Of a DNA stretch of 35,162 nucleotides, positions 6,665-15,459 are shown piece by piece. Source of the DNA: Akkermansiaceae bacterium (lineage in GTDB: Bacteria; Verrucomicrobiota; Verrucomicrobiia; Verrucomicrobiales; Akkermansiaceae); the NCBI GenBank assembly GCA_025354565.1, contig JANXMQ010000034.1:1-35162 (forward strand). Reading direction: 5' to 3'. Below the pieces are notes generated by a model. That model was not told the DNA's origin. It saw nothing but the letters and a program-made list of their open reading frames with translations, and made no database searches. The first letter of the stretch is position 1. Each line of letters starts with the position of its first letter. Made by a program: the position numbers and the translations under genes.

Positions 6665-8221
6665 ATGAAACTGGGGTTTATCATACTCGCACACAATCAA
6701 CCGTCGGCCATTCGCCGTCTGGCGGAAAATCTGACAAAGGAAGGCGACCGCGTGGTCATTCACTTCGATGTCGCAGCCGCCAAATCCGATCTGCTGGCGG
6801 TGCAACAAATCGCCACCGATCTACCCCACCAAGTGCAGGTCATCTCGAAAGTCAAAGGAGTGTGGGGCGAGTGGAGCTTGGTCGAAGCCGTGTTACTCTC
6901 ACTTCAGGAATTCGCACGCCTGCCCGAGCCTCCAGCGTATATCCATCTCATGAGTGGTGCGGATTTACCACTGCGCCCGCTGGCCCAGTTGAAGGAATTC
7001 CTCCTCACCAATCCCGGATTGGACTTCATCGAATGTTGTGACATCTCCAAACAGTCGTGGGTCAAAGGTGGCTTATCCAAAGAACGATTTCAGTATTATT
7101 TTCCCGTAAACTTCAAAACCCATAGGAAGTTGTTTGATCGGTTAGTCCGCTGGCATCGAAAATTAAAAATCCGGAGACGCATGCCGCTCGGCCTGAAACC
7201 TAACATGGGTTCCCAATGGTGGACTCTGCGTTGGACCACTTGTAAGAAAGTCCTGGATTTCTCCAAAGCGCATCCCCAAGTTCCCCGCTTTTTCAAATCT
7301 ACTTGGATTCCGGATGAATCCTACTTTCAAACCGTTATTGCCAAAATCATTCCCAATCGGGAGATCGCAAACCTTCAGTTGATGTTCCATCATCTGACAC
7401 CTACCGGGCGGCCTTACACCTTCTATAACGATCACGCAGAGATGGTGCGCAAGCTGCCACACTTCTTCATCCGCAAGGTTTCACCACAGGCATCGATCCT
7501 GTGGGATCATATCTGTAATCTGGAACCGCGCCGCAGACGGATACCATCTCTGAAATTACTCCGTAAAACCCGACAACTCATCCAGAATAGGATCGATGCC
7601 AATCACAAGTTGATCACAACCGTGCCAGGTTACCATGACGGTTGGTATGGTCCCGAACTCAAGGCGGAGAAGCGACCGCTGGTTTTGTTGTTCATCACGG
7701 ATGATATAATTCTGCCCCAGCTTGAAACAATAACCCGCTCGATCGCCGCCTTCTGCTGGCTTGGAAAACCCTTCCACCCGAAATACATCGGGATGCCTAA
7801 AGACGCGCTCGAGCGCATCGGCATGACTCGCGAAAGCGCACCGATTCGCGATAATTTCAGACAGCAGTTCATCCACCATCTGATTGCCAGCACCCCGGAA
7901 TCGCAAACTCCGGTTGCCGTCCTCTCAATGCCCGAAGATCAACCTGACTGGTATGGATTGAGCCTCTTGGAACACGTCATTCCCATATTAGTGATTGGGG
8001 CTTCTCTTAACAATCTCCATTTATCCCGGGCTCTATCTGTAATTCGCAATACGAGTCCCCGCATACTGCAGAAGACCGTCCATATCGAACTTGATCAAGT
8101 CCCCGCAGCGTTAATCAATCTGGCCGAAGATTTCAAGCTATGGCAAGCGCGCGAAATCCATGCGCAGTCGCTGCGCGACAGCCTGCTGCCGGAAGATCCC
8201 CAAGCATACTCCAATACATGA
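6665..8221 (+). CDS. GT14-like (core-2/I-branching) beta-1,6-GlcNAc transferase with C-terminal extension
   Basis: I chose the ATG at 6665 (518 residues) because 'MKLGFIILAHNQPSAIRRL' is the standard N-terminus of bacterial branching enzymes; the frame opens 36 bp earlier inside the preceding gene. Family motifs are 'KGVWGEWSLVEAVLLSL' (64-80) and 'YIHLMSGADLPLRP' (92-105), followed by 'SQWWTLRW' and 'PDESYFQT'. Residues 1 to ~300 form the GT14 catalytic region, which lacks a classic DxD. Residues ~330-518 form a second, uncharacterised domain beginning near 'GYHDGWYG'. Some alphaproteobacterial GT14 proteins carry a C-terminal domain (DUF5928) in this position; whether this is the same domain needs a profile search. 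The substrate is unknown. The next gene, a sulfotransferase, begins 3 bp after the stop. Confidence 0.8.
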   Translation: MKLGFIILAHNQPSAIRRLAENLTKEGDRVVIHFDVAAAKSDLLAVQQIATDLPHQVQVISKVKGVWGEWSLVEAVLLSLQEFARLPEPPAYIHLMSGADLPLRPLAQLKEFLLTNPGLDFIECCDISKQSWVKGGLSKERFQYYFPVNFKTHRKLFDRLVRWHRKLKIRRRMPLGLKPNMGSQWWTLRWTTCKKVLDFSKAHPQVPRFFKSTWIPDESYFQTVIAKIIPNREIANLQLMFHHLTPTGRPYTFYNDHAEMVRKLPHFFIRKVSPQASILWDHICNLEPRRRRIPSLKLLRKTRQLIQNRIDANHKLITTVPGYHDGWYGPELKAEKRPLVLLFITDDIILPQLETITRSIAAFCWLGKPFHPKYIGMPKDALERIGMTRESAPIRDNFRQQFIHHLIASTPESQTPVAVLSMPEDQPDWYGLSLLEHVIPILVIGASLNNLHLSRALSVIRNTSPRILQKTVHIELDQVPAALINLAEDFKLWQAREIHAQSLRDSLLPEDPQAYSNT

Positions 8222-8224
8222 CAC

Positions 8225-9082
8225 ATGCCTCCAATGAATGAACCCATACACCAACTGCCCTCTTTTCTCTGTATCGGTGCCCAAAAAGCGGCGACATCTT
8301 GGCTTTGGGTGATGCTACGACAGCATCCGCAAGTCTGGATGCCGCCACTAAAAGAAATTCATTTTTTCGACCATCTTTACATACCCGAAAACCGCGCGTG
8401 GACGCCATCCCATATCAAGAAAGGCGTCACTGAGGCATTGAAATGGCATGTCGAAAACGAAACCATTAATTTAGATCATTTCAAGTATCTCGTCGATCTT
8501 GCCATGGTCAATCCGTTCACTGAAGACTGGTATCGGTTCTGTTATAACCGCACCACCGCCAAGGGCAAGATCCTCGGTGACATCACCCCGGAGTATTGCA
8601 CATTACCGGAAGAGGGGGTGGAATACGTAAAACAATTGTTAGGTTCAAATCTTAAGATCATTTACCTCATCCGCAACCCCGTCGAGCGAGCTATCTCTCA
8701 ACTCAAGATGAATCTCACGCGCCGCGGACAAGAAGGTGAGAACGAGAATTTCTGGATCGCAGCGGCAAAGCAACCGGTGATTTACCAACGTGGTGACTAC
8801 GAAACCTATATTCCCCGATGGGAAAGCATTTTCCCCAAGGAAAACATTCTTTATCTCCCTTACCGTCAGGTGAAAGCAGATCCCGCCCGGCTGCTGGCTG
8901 GGATTGAGGATCATCTGGGAATTCCCCACCATGCCGGCTTCAAAGGGATTTCCAACCGCGTCCACAAGACCAAGGAAACACGTGTCCCTAATGGCGTAGT
9001 CGCCTATCTGGATGAGCTTCTGGCATCGCAATCCAGTTTCCTGAAAAGCCGCTTCGGAGAAAAATTTTTCGCGCAAACGTGA
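8225..9082 (+). CDS. Sulfotransferase domain protein (PAPS-dependent)
   Basis: The 285-residue protein has the 5'-phosphosulfate-binding loop 'IGAQKAATSWLWVML' (17-31; the loop Lys is Lys21) and the 3'-phosphate-binding motif 'IIYLIRNPVERAISQL' (145-160) with Arg150 and Ser158. Both are standard in bacterial carbohydrate sulfotransferases, which move sulfate from PAPS to a hydroxyl. 'EIHFFD' (44-49) is also family-typical. Translation probably starts at the ATG at 8225 or the second ATG three codons on. The gene follows the GT14-like gene by 3 bp, so it is likely co-transcribed and may sulfate the glycan those enzymes build. Confidence 0.85.
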   Translation: MPPMNEPIHQLPSFLCIGAQKAATSWLWVMLRQHPQVWMPPLKEIHFFDHLYIPENRAWTPSHIKKGVTEALKWHVENETINLDHFKYLVDLAMVNPFTEDWYRFCYNRTTAKGKILGDITPEYCTLPEEGVEYVKQLLGSNLKIIYLIRNPVERAISQLKMNLTRRGQEGENENFWIAAAKQPVIYQRGDYETYIPRWESIFPKENILYLPYRQVKADPARLLAGIEDHLGIPHHAGFKGISNRVHKTKETRVPNGVVAYLDELLASQSSFLKSRFGEKFFAQT

Positions 9083-9125
9083 CGAATTCGACTAGGGACA
9101 AGGATTCCAGTATAACTTCACACTC

Positions 9126-10733
9126 GTGGATCATTTATCCCATTTCACAGAGACCCATCTGGCAGGAACTTGCACGCGGGTGTTCGATTCCCCCTATTGC
9201 AGGATCGTCGCCACCGGTCATCCGGAGACCATCGTGTCATTCTCCGCGATCCAATGCCCACCCGGAAAGTTTTTCACCTCCAGGATTTTCACCGGCATCC
9301 CGCAGAACGTCGTCTTCCTCAATTGCCCTGGCAACGCTTGGTATCTCGACGGCATCCCCGGCCTTGGAAGCAGCATCGAAGAGGCAGCGGCAGGATTGCG
9401 AAGTGTTTTAGAACAACTTGGCATCAGCGCCACCCGGAAAACCTTCTGGGGTGGATCGATGGGAGGATTCGGAGCCGTGCTTTACGGAGCGCTCTGCGAT
9501 GCCGATATCATTGTCGCCACTGGAGCGGAGTTGACACTACTTGTCGCTGGCGGAAATACGGAGTTGATTCTCAAACAGCGCCAAGGCCGCAGCCAATTTC
9601 CGGAACTCCACCTGGAATCCCGGGTCTGCGACAGTAAGGGACGCTATTTCCTTTACTGCGGAGAATTCGCATATCATGACCTAGTTTCGGCTAAGAGTAT
9701 TATGTCTTTGCCCATGGTCCGGGTCGGCACGCTGAGGGACTTTGGTCACGCGCTGCCCGGCTACCTGGAGGAGGTTTACGGTTTGACAGAATTTCTGGCC
9801 GCCCATCATTCCGTAGATACAACCTTCGCTTTCACCCGGGGAGAAACTGGCTTGTTATCACGCCATGCAGATTGGTGGGACGATCTGCATGCAGTCTCGA
9901 TGGGAACCAGTAGCGCAGCAGAGCAGCGCGTCCAGTTGGGACTAGCTGCTAATGATTGCATCCCCACCGATCTCGCCGCTCACTGTGGCTACGCGCTGTC
10001 TAAAGGTGCATCCCTGAGGGGCGATTATCAAGCCGCCGTCCGCTATGCAGAACAGTCGATCCAGATCAGTGGAACGGGAAGGTATCCGGTCTATCGTCTT
10101 GTCTGCGCCTTGAGAGAAGCCGGGGTCCCAGTGAATTATTGGCTTAATCACGCCATGAATATCCCTGATCTCGCGGATCCGAACCGCCTTGAATTCGGGG
10201 ACAGCCTGGTGCAAATGATTGCGAATGGTTTGTTGAGTTCGGGCAACCTCAGGGGAGCCCGAAAATTCGTCACGAATCAATCCAAACTCTCTGCACGACA
10301 TCCGAAGCGCATGGAAATTCTGGGAAATATTTTCCCTAAATCGGAGGAGGATCAGACATGGCGGTTTGAATTCACACCAGCCTGTCGCGAATCATTCCTC
10401 CGGCTTCTGTTAGACCGCAGCGAAGACCTTTCCAATAAACGTCGGATTTTGATCACGGGACTCATTTTGGCGGACCGACCGGAAGAACGGATTGCAGAGA
10501 TATTCCTGAAAGATAATGTCGGATCGATTATCAGTTTCTCGATGGACCTCGACTCTCCGGGCCTGGCGAAACTCTATCCGGCACTGCCTCACGCCAGACA
10601 TTCCCGTTTCAAAATCGAGATCCAGCTCAGCCAGTCGGCCGTTGATACGCTCACTATTTGCGGAAAATCATCTACCGGAGCAATGATAGATTGGCTCACC
10701 ATCTACAGGTCCGCGCGCCCAATTTCCGCTTGA
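9126..10733 (+). CDS. Alpha/beta-hydrolase-like multidomain protein of unknown function
   Basis: This 535-residue protein starts at a GTG (9126); a stop lies upstream in frame at 9093 and no other start codon intervenes. Residues ~25-225 look like an alpha/beta hydrolase: the nucleophile elbow 'WGGSMGGFGAVLYGAL' places Ser111, 'FGHALP' gives a candidate catalytic His208, and Glu180 or Asp185 could be the acid. A middle region (about 270-410) is helical and TPR-like ('ALSKGASLRGDYQAAVRYAEQSIQI', cited for its repeat spacing). The last ~120 residues look beta-rich with a terminal 'IDWLTIYRS' strand. No signal peptide is visible. Its place beside sulfotransferases suggests an esterase or O-acyl-transfer role on the same glycan, but that is inference from context only. 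Confidence 0.6.
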   Translation: MDHLSHFTETHLAGTCTRVFDSPYCRIVATGHPETIVSFSAIQCPPGKFFTSRIFTGIPQNVVFLNCPGNAWYLDGIPGLGSSIEEAAAGLRSVLEQLGISATRKTFWGGSMGGFGAVLYGALCDADIIVATGAELTLLVAGGNTELILKQRQGRSQFPELHLESRVCDSKGRYFLYCGEFAYHDLVSAKSIMSLPMVRVGTLRDFGHALPGYLEEVYGLTEFLAAHHSVDTTFAFTRGETGLLSRHADWWDDLHAVSMGTSSAAEQRVQLGLAANDCIPTDLAAHCGYALSKGASLRGDYQAAVRYAEQSIQISGTGRYPVYRLVCALREAGVPVNYWLNHAMNIPDLADPNRLEFGDSLVQMIANGLLSSGNLRGARKFVTNQSKLSARHPKRMEILGNIFPKSEEDQTWRFEFTPACRESFLRLLLDRSEDLSNKRRILITGLILADRPEERIAEIFLKDNVGSIISFSMDLDSPGLAKLYPALPHARHSRFKIEIQLSQSAVDTLTICGKSSTGAMIDWLTIYRSARPISA

Positions 10734-10836
10734 TTCCCAATGATTATTGTCGGCGGTCATCCCGCCTAGATAACAAATGAATCCGCCGGGTATTTCTCTA
10801 AGTCGTGCGTCAAGACGCTAATCCGCTAGGGACTTG

Positions 10837-11586
10837 TCATATTTTCTCAGGATTGATCACCATCTCAGGATGATGGGTCGCTACATAGGCTTGTAATTGG
10901 TCGAAATTTTCGAATAGTTCTGAGTAACGTTCCGTGGTTTGCTTGTGAAGGCTGACATTGATGACTTCCGGTTGGCTTGATGCACCGATAAACTCGGCGA
11001 TCTTACGCACTGGTTCGATCGCGGCGATTTCGTCATAGGTAATCGTTACCGTCGATTCAGGCCGATTTCCCGCGATGACTTTCATGCAAGCATGATTGTA
11101 GAGAACATTTCGCATGATTTTTTGAAAATGTTCTGGGTCGAACCTAAGCAATGGCTTGTCAGCTAGGGTTTCGCCTTTCTTGTCAATCCAGCATCCGGTC
11201 GCTATCGCCCTGGTTTGAGAGACATAAATATCAAACGGCTTGCGCAAGATAATCACGCGGTTGATGCTCTCCGAATGTGACAGCTTCTTGCATAGTTCCG
11301 CATGATGATTGGCAAAAAATTTGAAGCCCGTGTGAACATCCGGGGTAAGTTCGAACAAGCGCTTGATGAAAACTATCGGCTTTGCATCTCTGGTTTGCAC
11401 GGTCGCCTTCATTTTTAAAATCGTTTCTGCGGGCAGTTCGATTCTCTCTTTTTTAAAGATCTCACCATGGCATTTGATCCCGGGGAACTGATCGAGAATG
11501 CTAACGAGTAGATAGGATCCTGTTCGCGGATATGCGAGAATGACGAATGGCTTTTTCGGCAGCGAGTCAAGCAACGGTGTTCTCAT
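10837..11586 (-). CDS. Second sulfotransferase-family protein
   Basis: The 249-residue protein carries 'FVILAYPRTGSYLLVSIL' (14-31), a PAPS 5'-phosphosulfate loop of the P-R-T-G-S/T type, and 'RVIILRKPFDIYVSQ' (110-124), the 3'-phosphate motif with Arg115 and Ser123. The spacing and the 'HGEIF' segment after the first helix resemble Stf0-type and other bacterial sulfotransferases more than the enzyme at 8225, so it is not a simple duplicate. It is convergent with the alpha/beta-hydrolase-like gene. The target is unknown; together with the first sulfotransferase it indicates a sulfated surface polymer or glycolipid. Confidence 0.75.
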   Translation of the reverse strand: MRTPLLDSLPKKPFVILAYPRTGSYLLVSILDQFPGIKCHGEIFKKERIELPAETILKMKATVQTRDAKPIVFIKRLFELTPDVHTGFKFFANHHAELCKKLSHSESINRVIILRKPFDIYVSQTRAIATGCWIDKKGETLADKPLLRFDPEHFQKIMRNVLYNHACMKVIAGNRPESTVTITYDEIAAIEPVRKIAEFIGASSQPEVINVSLHKQTTERYSELFENFDQLQAYVATHHPEMVINPEKI

Positions 11587-11833
11587 GAACTAATGATGTA
11601 AAATGATTTTGCGGGAGGAGATGAATGAATCGAAATGATCGGCTTGGTCACAAGGCGGTGTCTGGATAAAACAACTAGACTTCACCGACAAGTGAAAATC
11701 GAAGATCGTTCCGCATCAGCCGCGTGGTCGCTCAGCCATAGAGCATGGTTTATGCCACCGCCGGTCCGGTAGCCAGCCCGGCACGTAGGGTTTGGCTTGG
11801 CAAGCAGCGGATACGGCTTAGTTTGGACGGCCA
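11587..11833. other. Divergent intergenic spacer
   Basis: This region of about 250 bp lies between the minus-strand sulfotransferase and the plus-strand nuclease-ligase fusion. Promoters for both must lie here or within the flanking genes, but I see no clear -35/-10 pair, sigma54 element, hairpin or RNA gene. Short minus-strand frames running into the next gene look like antisense shadows. Confidence 0.4.
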
Positions 11834-14113
11834 GTGATTGAAGTTCGTTTCCAACGTGGTCTGCACTTGCCGGAGCTCGATCTGTGGCTGGACCCATGGG
11901 ATGCGAAGCCGTGGGCATTTGTCTCGCATGCCCATGCCGACCACTTCGCCCGTCACGAGTCGGCGTTGTGTTCGGAGGCAACCGCCGCGCTGGTGCAATG
12001 CCGGTTTCGGCTGGCGGAAAGCCGGATCGAGGCGTTGCCATACCAAGTGCCGGTCACGCGCGATGGCTTCCGTCTGAGGCTGCTACCGGCCGGTCACATT
12101 ACCGGCTCCGCGATGTTGCACGTCACCCGGCTCAAGGACAATGCAACGCTGCTCTACACTGGGGATTTCAAAACCCGCCGTGGCCGCACCGCCGAGCCGG
12201 TCAATTTCCTCGCCGCAGATACCCTCATTCTGGAAACCACCTTCGGCCTGCCGGGCTACGACTTTCCCAATCCTATGGAAATCGAGTCGAGCATTCTGCG
12301 CTTCATCAACGACGCCTTCGCCGATGGGGAAACTCCGGTGCTGTTCGGCTACTCGCTGGGCAAGGCACAGGAAGCGCTGGCCTTGCTGACCGAGCACAGC
12401 ATTCCCGCGCTACTTCATCCCGCTGTCGCGGCGATGACCACCGCCTGCCGCGCGGCGGGATTTGAAATGCTGCCGGAGCCGGTGGTGTTCGACGGTCATG
12501 CACCGCCCGGCCATGTAATCATCGCGCCGCCGCATTCGATTCACTCGAAATTGCTGCGCGGCTTGAAGGCCAAGCGCACCGCAATGCTGACGGGCTGGGC
12601 GCTGCAAACGGGGTCCAAATACCGCTATCAGGTGGATGAAATTTTCCCGCTATCAGATCACGCGGATCACGCCGGGCTGCTAGAATGCATTCAACGGGTC
12701 CGTCCGAAGCGCATTCTAACGGTACATGGGTTCGCCCAGGAGTTCGCTGCGGAACTGCGAGCGAAAGGGCTGGACGCGTGGTGTGCGATGGGCGGCGACC
12801 AACTCGAACTCTCGATCGCCCAAGCCGCCCACCGATCCGGCAATGCCAACGGTCCGCGCCACAGCCGCGCGATTTGTGCGGTGGCGGACTTCAGCGATCT
12901 TTGCCGCCTCGTCGGTGAAACGAGCAGCCGTGTGGCGAAGACTGGATTTCTAGCAGCCTATCTGCGCGGATTGACGAGCGATGACGATCTTCGGTTGGCC
13001 GCCAACTGGCTGACAGGCGAGGCGCTGCCGGGGAAATCAGGTGAGCGCCCGCTACTGTTAGGCGTAGCAACCATTCGCCGGAGCTTATTGTCTCTGCCGA
13101 ACGTACGGGCGGAACGATGCCGGGAAATTTTCCTCGCGCAAACTGATCCGGCGCGTACGGCGCGCCTCGTACTTCAGGAAATTCCGCTCAAACCGCAAGC
13201 GCTCGATCTGCCGGGTTTGGCAGCATTTTTCCAAGAACTCGCTGCTACCTCAGGCTCGCTGGAACGCATCGAGCGCTTGGCGGCGCGTCTCGCCACATTG
13301 CATCCGATGGAAGGCGAAACTCTTGTGAGACTGCTCACCGGGGATCTCCGCATCGGGCTGAAAGATGGGCTCCTAACCGATGCCATCGCAGCCGCCTTCC
13401 AACGGGATGCTACGGAGGTGCGACACGCCCAGATGCTCACCGGGGACAGCGGGGAAACCGCGCTGCTCGCCCGCCACGGGAAACTTGCAGAAGCCAGTTT
13501 GCGGCCCTTGGTCCCGGTGAAGTTCATGCTCGCGGCACCGCTCGCACGGGATGAGGACGACAAGCGCCCGCTATTCGAGCTACTGCCCTTCACACCGCCG
13601 ATCTGGCTGGAACCGGAATTCGTCGGCATCCGCGCCCAACTGCACAAACTGGGCGGTGCGGTGTCACTTTTCTCTCGAGATCTCAGGGCGCTTGATGATG
13701 ATTTTCCTGAGCTGTTAGCTTCAGCCCGCGAGCTGGCTGGAGATTTCATTCTCGACGGCATCCTCGTCACCGATGCGGATTTCCAAAAGCCACTCGAGCG
13801 CGGCATCATCGGTGGCGATCTTTTTCATGGTGGTGTCGCGCCCCTGCGATTCATCGCCTTCGATCTGCTATGGCACAATGGCGGAGATCTGCCGGGACTA
13901 CCATTGTTAGAGCGGCGCGAGAAATTGGAGGCACTGGCGCTCACCCCGCCGTTCGAACTCATCACCATCCTCGCCGCCGAAGATGCGTTAGAGTTTGAGA
14001 CGGCGTTCCAACAAATGTTTCTGGACGGCCATGCGGGGATGATTGCGAAAAATCCCACGAGCCCCTACGCGCCCGGGCGACACGGCAAAGCGTGGCTCAC
14101 GCTGCAACGATAG
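11834..14113 (+). CDS. Metallo-beta-lactamase/beta-CASP nuclease fused to a degenerate ATP-dependent DNA ligase
   Basis: The start is a GTG at 11834, just after an in-frame stop at 11819; 759 residues. Residues 1 to ~330 are a ligase-associated exonuclease: metal ligands 'HAHADH' (His32, His34, Asp36, His37), His88, Asp111 in 'TGDF', then beta-CASP residues in 'LSDHADH' (Asp275, His276) and His298 in 'TVHGF'. Residues ~340-759 align with the helical DNA-binding and adenylation domains of LigB-type ATP-dependent ligases. Motif I (KxDGxR) reads 'EFVGIR': Glu595 replaces the AMP-accepting Lys and Val597 the Asp. Motif III 'DGE' reads 'DGI' (Ile643); the motif IV Glu is Ala734 though Lys739 remains; motif V lacks its two later lysines. 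The protein stops there, without an OB-fold. The nuclease looks active and the ligase dead. No Lhr-type helicase or phosphoesterase partner is nearby. Confidence 0.85.
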   Translation: MIEVRFQRGLHLPELDLWLDPWDAKPWAFVSHAHADHFARHESALCSEATAALVQCRFRLAESRIEALPYQVPVTRDGFRLRLLPAGHITGSAMLHVTRLKDNATLLYTGDFKTRRGRTAEPVNFLAADTLILETTFGLPGYDFPNPMEIESSILRFINDAFADGETPVLFGYSLGKAQEALALLTEHSIPALLHPAVAAMTTACRAAGFEMLPEPVVFDGHAPPGHVIIAPPHSIHSKLLRGLKAKRTAMLTGWALQTGSKYRYQVDEIFPLSDHADHAGLLECIQRVRPKRILTVHGFAQEFAAELRAKGLDAWCAMGGDQLELSIAQAAHRSGNANGPRHSRAICAVADFSDLCRLVGETSSRVAKTGFLAAYLRGLTSDDDLRLAANWLTGEALPGKSGERPLLLGVATIRRSLLSLPNVRAERCREIFLAQTDPARTARLVLQEIPLKPQALDLPGLAAFFQELAATSGSLERIERLAARLATLHPMEGETLVRLLTGDLRIGLKDGLLTDAIAAAFQRDATEVRHAQMLTGDSGETALLARHGKLAEASLRPLVPVKFMLAAPLARDEDDKRPLFELLPFTPPIWLEPEFVGIRAQLHKLGGAVSLFSRDLRALDDDFPELLASARELAGDFILDGILVTDADFQKPLERGIIGGDLFHGGVAPLRFIAFDLLWHNGGDLPGLPLLERREKLEALALTPPFELITILAAEDALEFETAFQQMFLDGHAGMIAKNPTSPYAPGRHGKAWLTLQR

Positions 14114-14121
14114 GCTCTGCA

Positions 14122-15459
14122 TCACTTTTCCGCCTCGGTGTCAATCCCGTGTGCCCGCGCGAACTCGGCAGCCGCGGCGGCATCGTTGGCCGGCCAATTA
14201 TGATAGATCGCCACCAACGTTGTCTGGCGTTCCGGACCGGCGGGCAGGGTGAGCGCCCATTGGATCGCGGTCTGCGGCTCATACTCGGCGACGGTGCCGG
14301 CGTAGGTGCTGACCGCCGCGTTTTTCGCAGGGCCATCCGGCGCAGCGCTGAGCCATTTCCCCGCAGCCTGATAGTCTTGCTGGGTCCATTGCCCGAGGAG
14401 GTTATCGACGTTTGCGCCCAACTGATCCTTGGGCAGGGTTTGCCCCATCCAGTCGATCCAGCGTCCGGTGTCTTCTTGGGTGTTGAAATACGAGAGTCCC
14501 GCCGCGAAATGGGCGCTTTCCTGCGGGCTGAGTCGTGCGGTGGCCAGCCATGATTTAACCGAATCAAATCCTTCGTCCGAGAGATTTCGGCCCATGCTTT
14601 CGAGGGATTCTTGGAGCACTTCGTCACGCGCCACCGCGTCAGGCAGTGTGGCAGCGTGCTCGCGCAACGCTTCTAACACCGCAGTCCGCTGGGCGGGGGT
14701 TTTGCCAGCCTCGACGAGGGCCTGGATCGCGGACGAGGCGTCCTCAAAGTGCATTTCACCGATCAGCTTGAAGGCGAGCTTGGGATCCGTTAAGGCGGCT
14801 CCTGCGATGATGCCGCGCTTCGCATCTTCGTCAGCAAGATCCGGGTGGGCGGTCGCGTTTTTCCGAATCCACTCCAACGCGGCGAACGGATCATCCTTCG
14901 CCCAGCGGCCCAGCGCGGAGGAAATCACTTGGCGACTCAACGGGCTTTCATCGAGCATGTCTGCGGACTCCGTAAAAAGAGCGAGCACGGCGGCGGGATG
15001 CTCTTCACTGAGCATCATCATGGCAATGCCAAGTATGTTGCGCCTGGCGGAATCCGTGAGCGTGGCGTCACCGCGCAGGCCAGCGATGACCGCCTTGATC
15101 TGGGTGGCATCCAGCGCCATTAACCGGGAGATCATTTCCAGTCCACGTTTTTGAAATGCCGGGTCAGGTGTCACACCGGCTTTGCCTTGATGTTCCATGT
15201 CGCGTGAGAAGGCGACGAGTTCCGCCGCCAGGCTAGCCGCCTCGTTTTCGCGATCTCCACGCTGGCGCTTGGTCACGGTCAGAGCTCCGAATTCATCAGT
15301 TAGATCAGGAGTGATTCCAAGTTTTTCCGCTTGTGCGATGAGCTTCTGGTGGTCCGCCCGCAGCACTGTTAGGCGTTGCTGATGGAGCAAACCGAACACC
15401 CCCCCGATGGCGAGAATGATGAAAGCCGTCGCGAGTGAAAATTTCATGGGGGTATTCAT
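14122..15459 (-). CDS. Membrane-anchored repeat protein, Verrucomicrobial type (paralogue A)
   Basis: The 445-residue protein of unknown function has one N-terminal transmembrane helix (about 6-25, 'FSLATAFIILAIGGVFGLL') followed by a short coiled-coil-like stretch and a large helical domain. The helical domain holds repeats with spaced tryptophans: 'LGRWAKDDPFAALEWIRK', 'LLGQWTQQDYQAAGKWLS' and 'PQTAIQWALTLPAG', ending in 'NWPANDAAAAAEFARAHG'. Such W..DP..A..W repeats are known to me from large families of uncharacterised Verrucomicrobiota proteins. It overlaps its upstream neighbour by 4 bp (ATGA) and resembles it in architecture, so the two probably arose by duplication. It ends 8 bp from the convergent nuclease-ligase gene. 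An envelope scaffold or protein-interaction role is conceivable but unproven. Confidence 0.7.
   Translation of the reverse strand: MNTPMKFSLATAFIILAIGGVFGLLHQQRLTVLRADHQKLIAQAEKLGITPDLTDEFGALTVTKRQRGDRENEAASLAAELVAFSRDMEHQGKAGVTPDPAFQKRGLEMISRLMALDATQIKAVIAGLRGDATLTDSARRNILGIAMMMLSEEHPAAVLALFTESADMLDESPLSRQVISSALGRWAKDDPFAALEWIRKNATAHPDLADEDAKRGIIAGAALTDPKLAFKLIGEMHFEDASSAIQALVEAGKTPAQRTAVLEALREHAATLPDAVARDEVLQESLESMGRNLSDEGFDSVKSWLATARLSPQESAHFAAGLSYFNTQEDTGRWIDWMGQTLPKDQLGANVDNLLGQWTQQDYQAAGKWLSAAPDGPAKNAAVSTYAGTVAEYEPQTAIQWALTLPAGPERQTTLVAIYHNWPANDAAAAAEFARAHGIDTEAEK

Noticed and set aside
10752-10766. GGCGG-tcatc-CCGCC hairpin between the convergent hydrolase-like and sulfotransferase genes
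   Set aside because: The stem is only 5 bp and there is no T tract on either strand; too weak to call a terminator.
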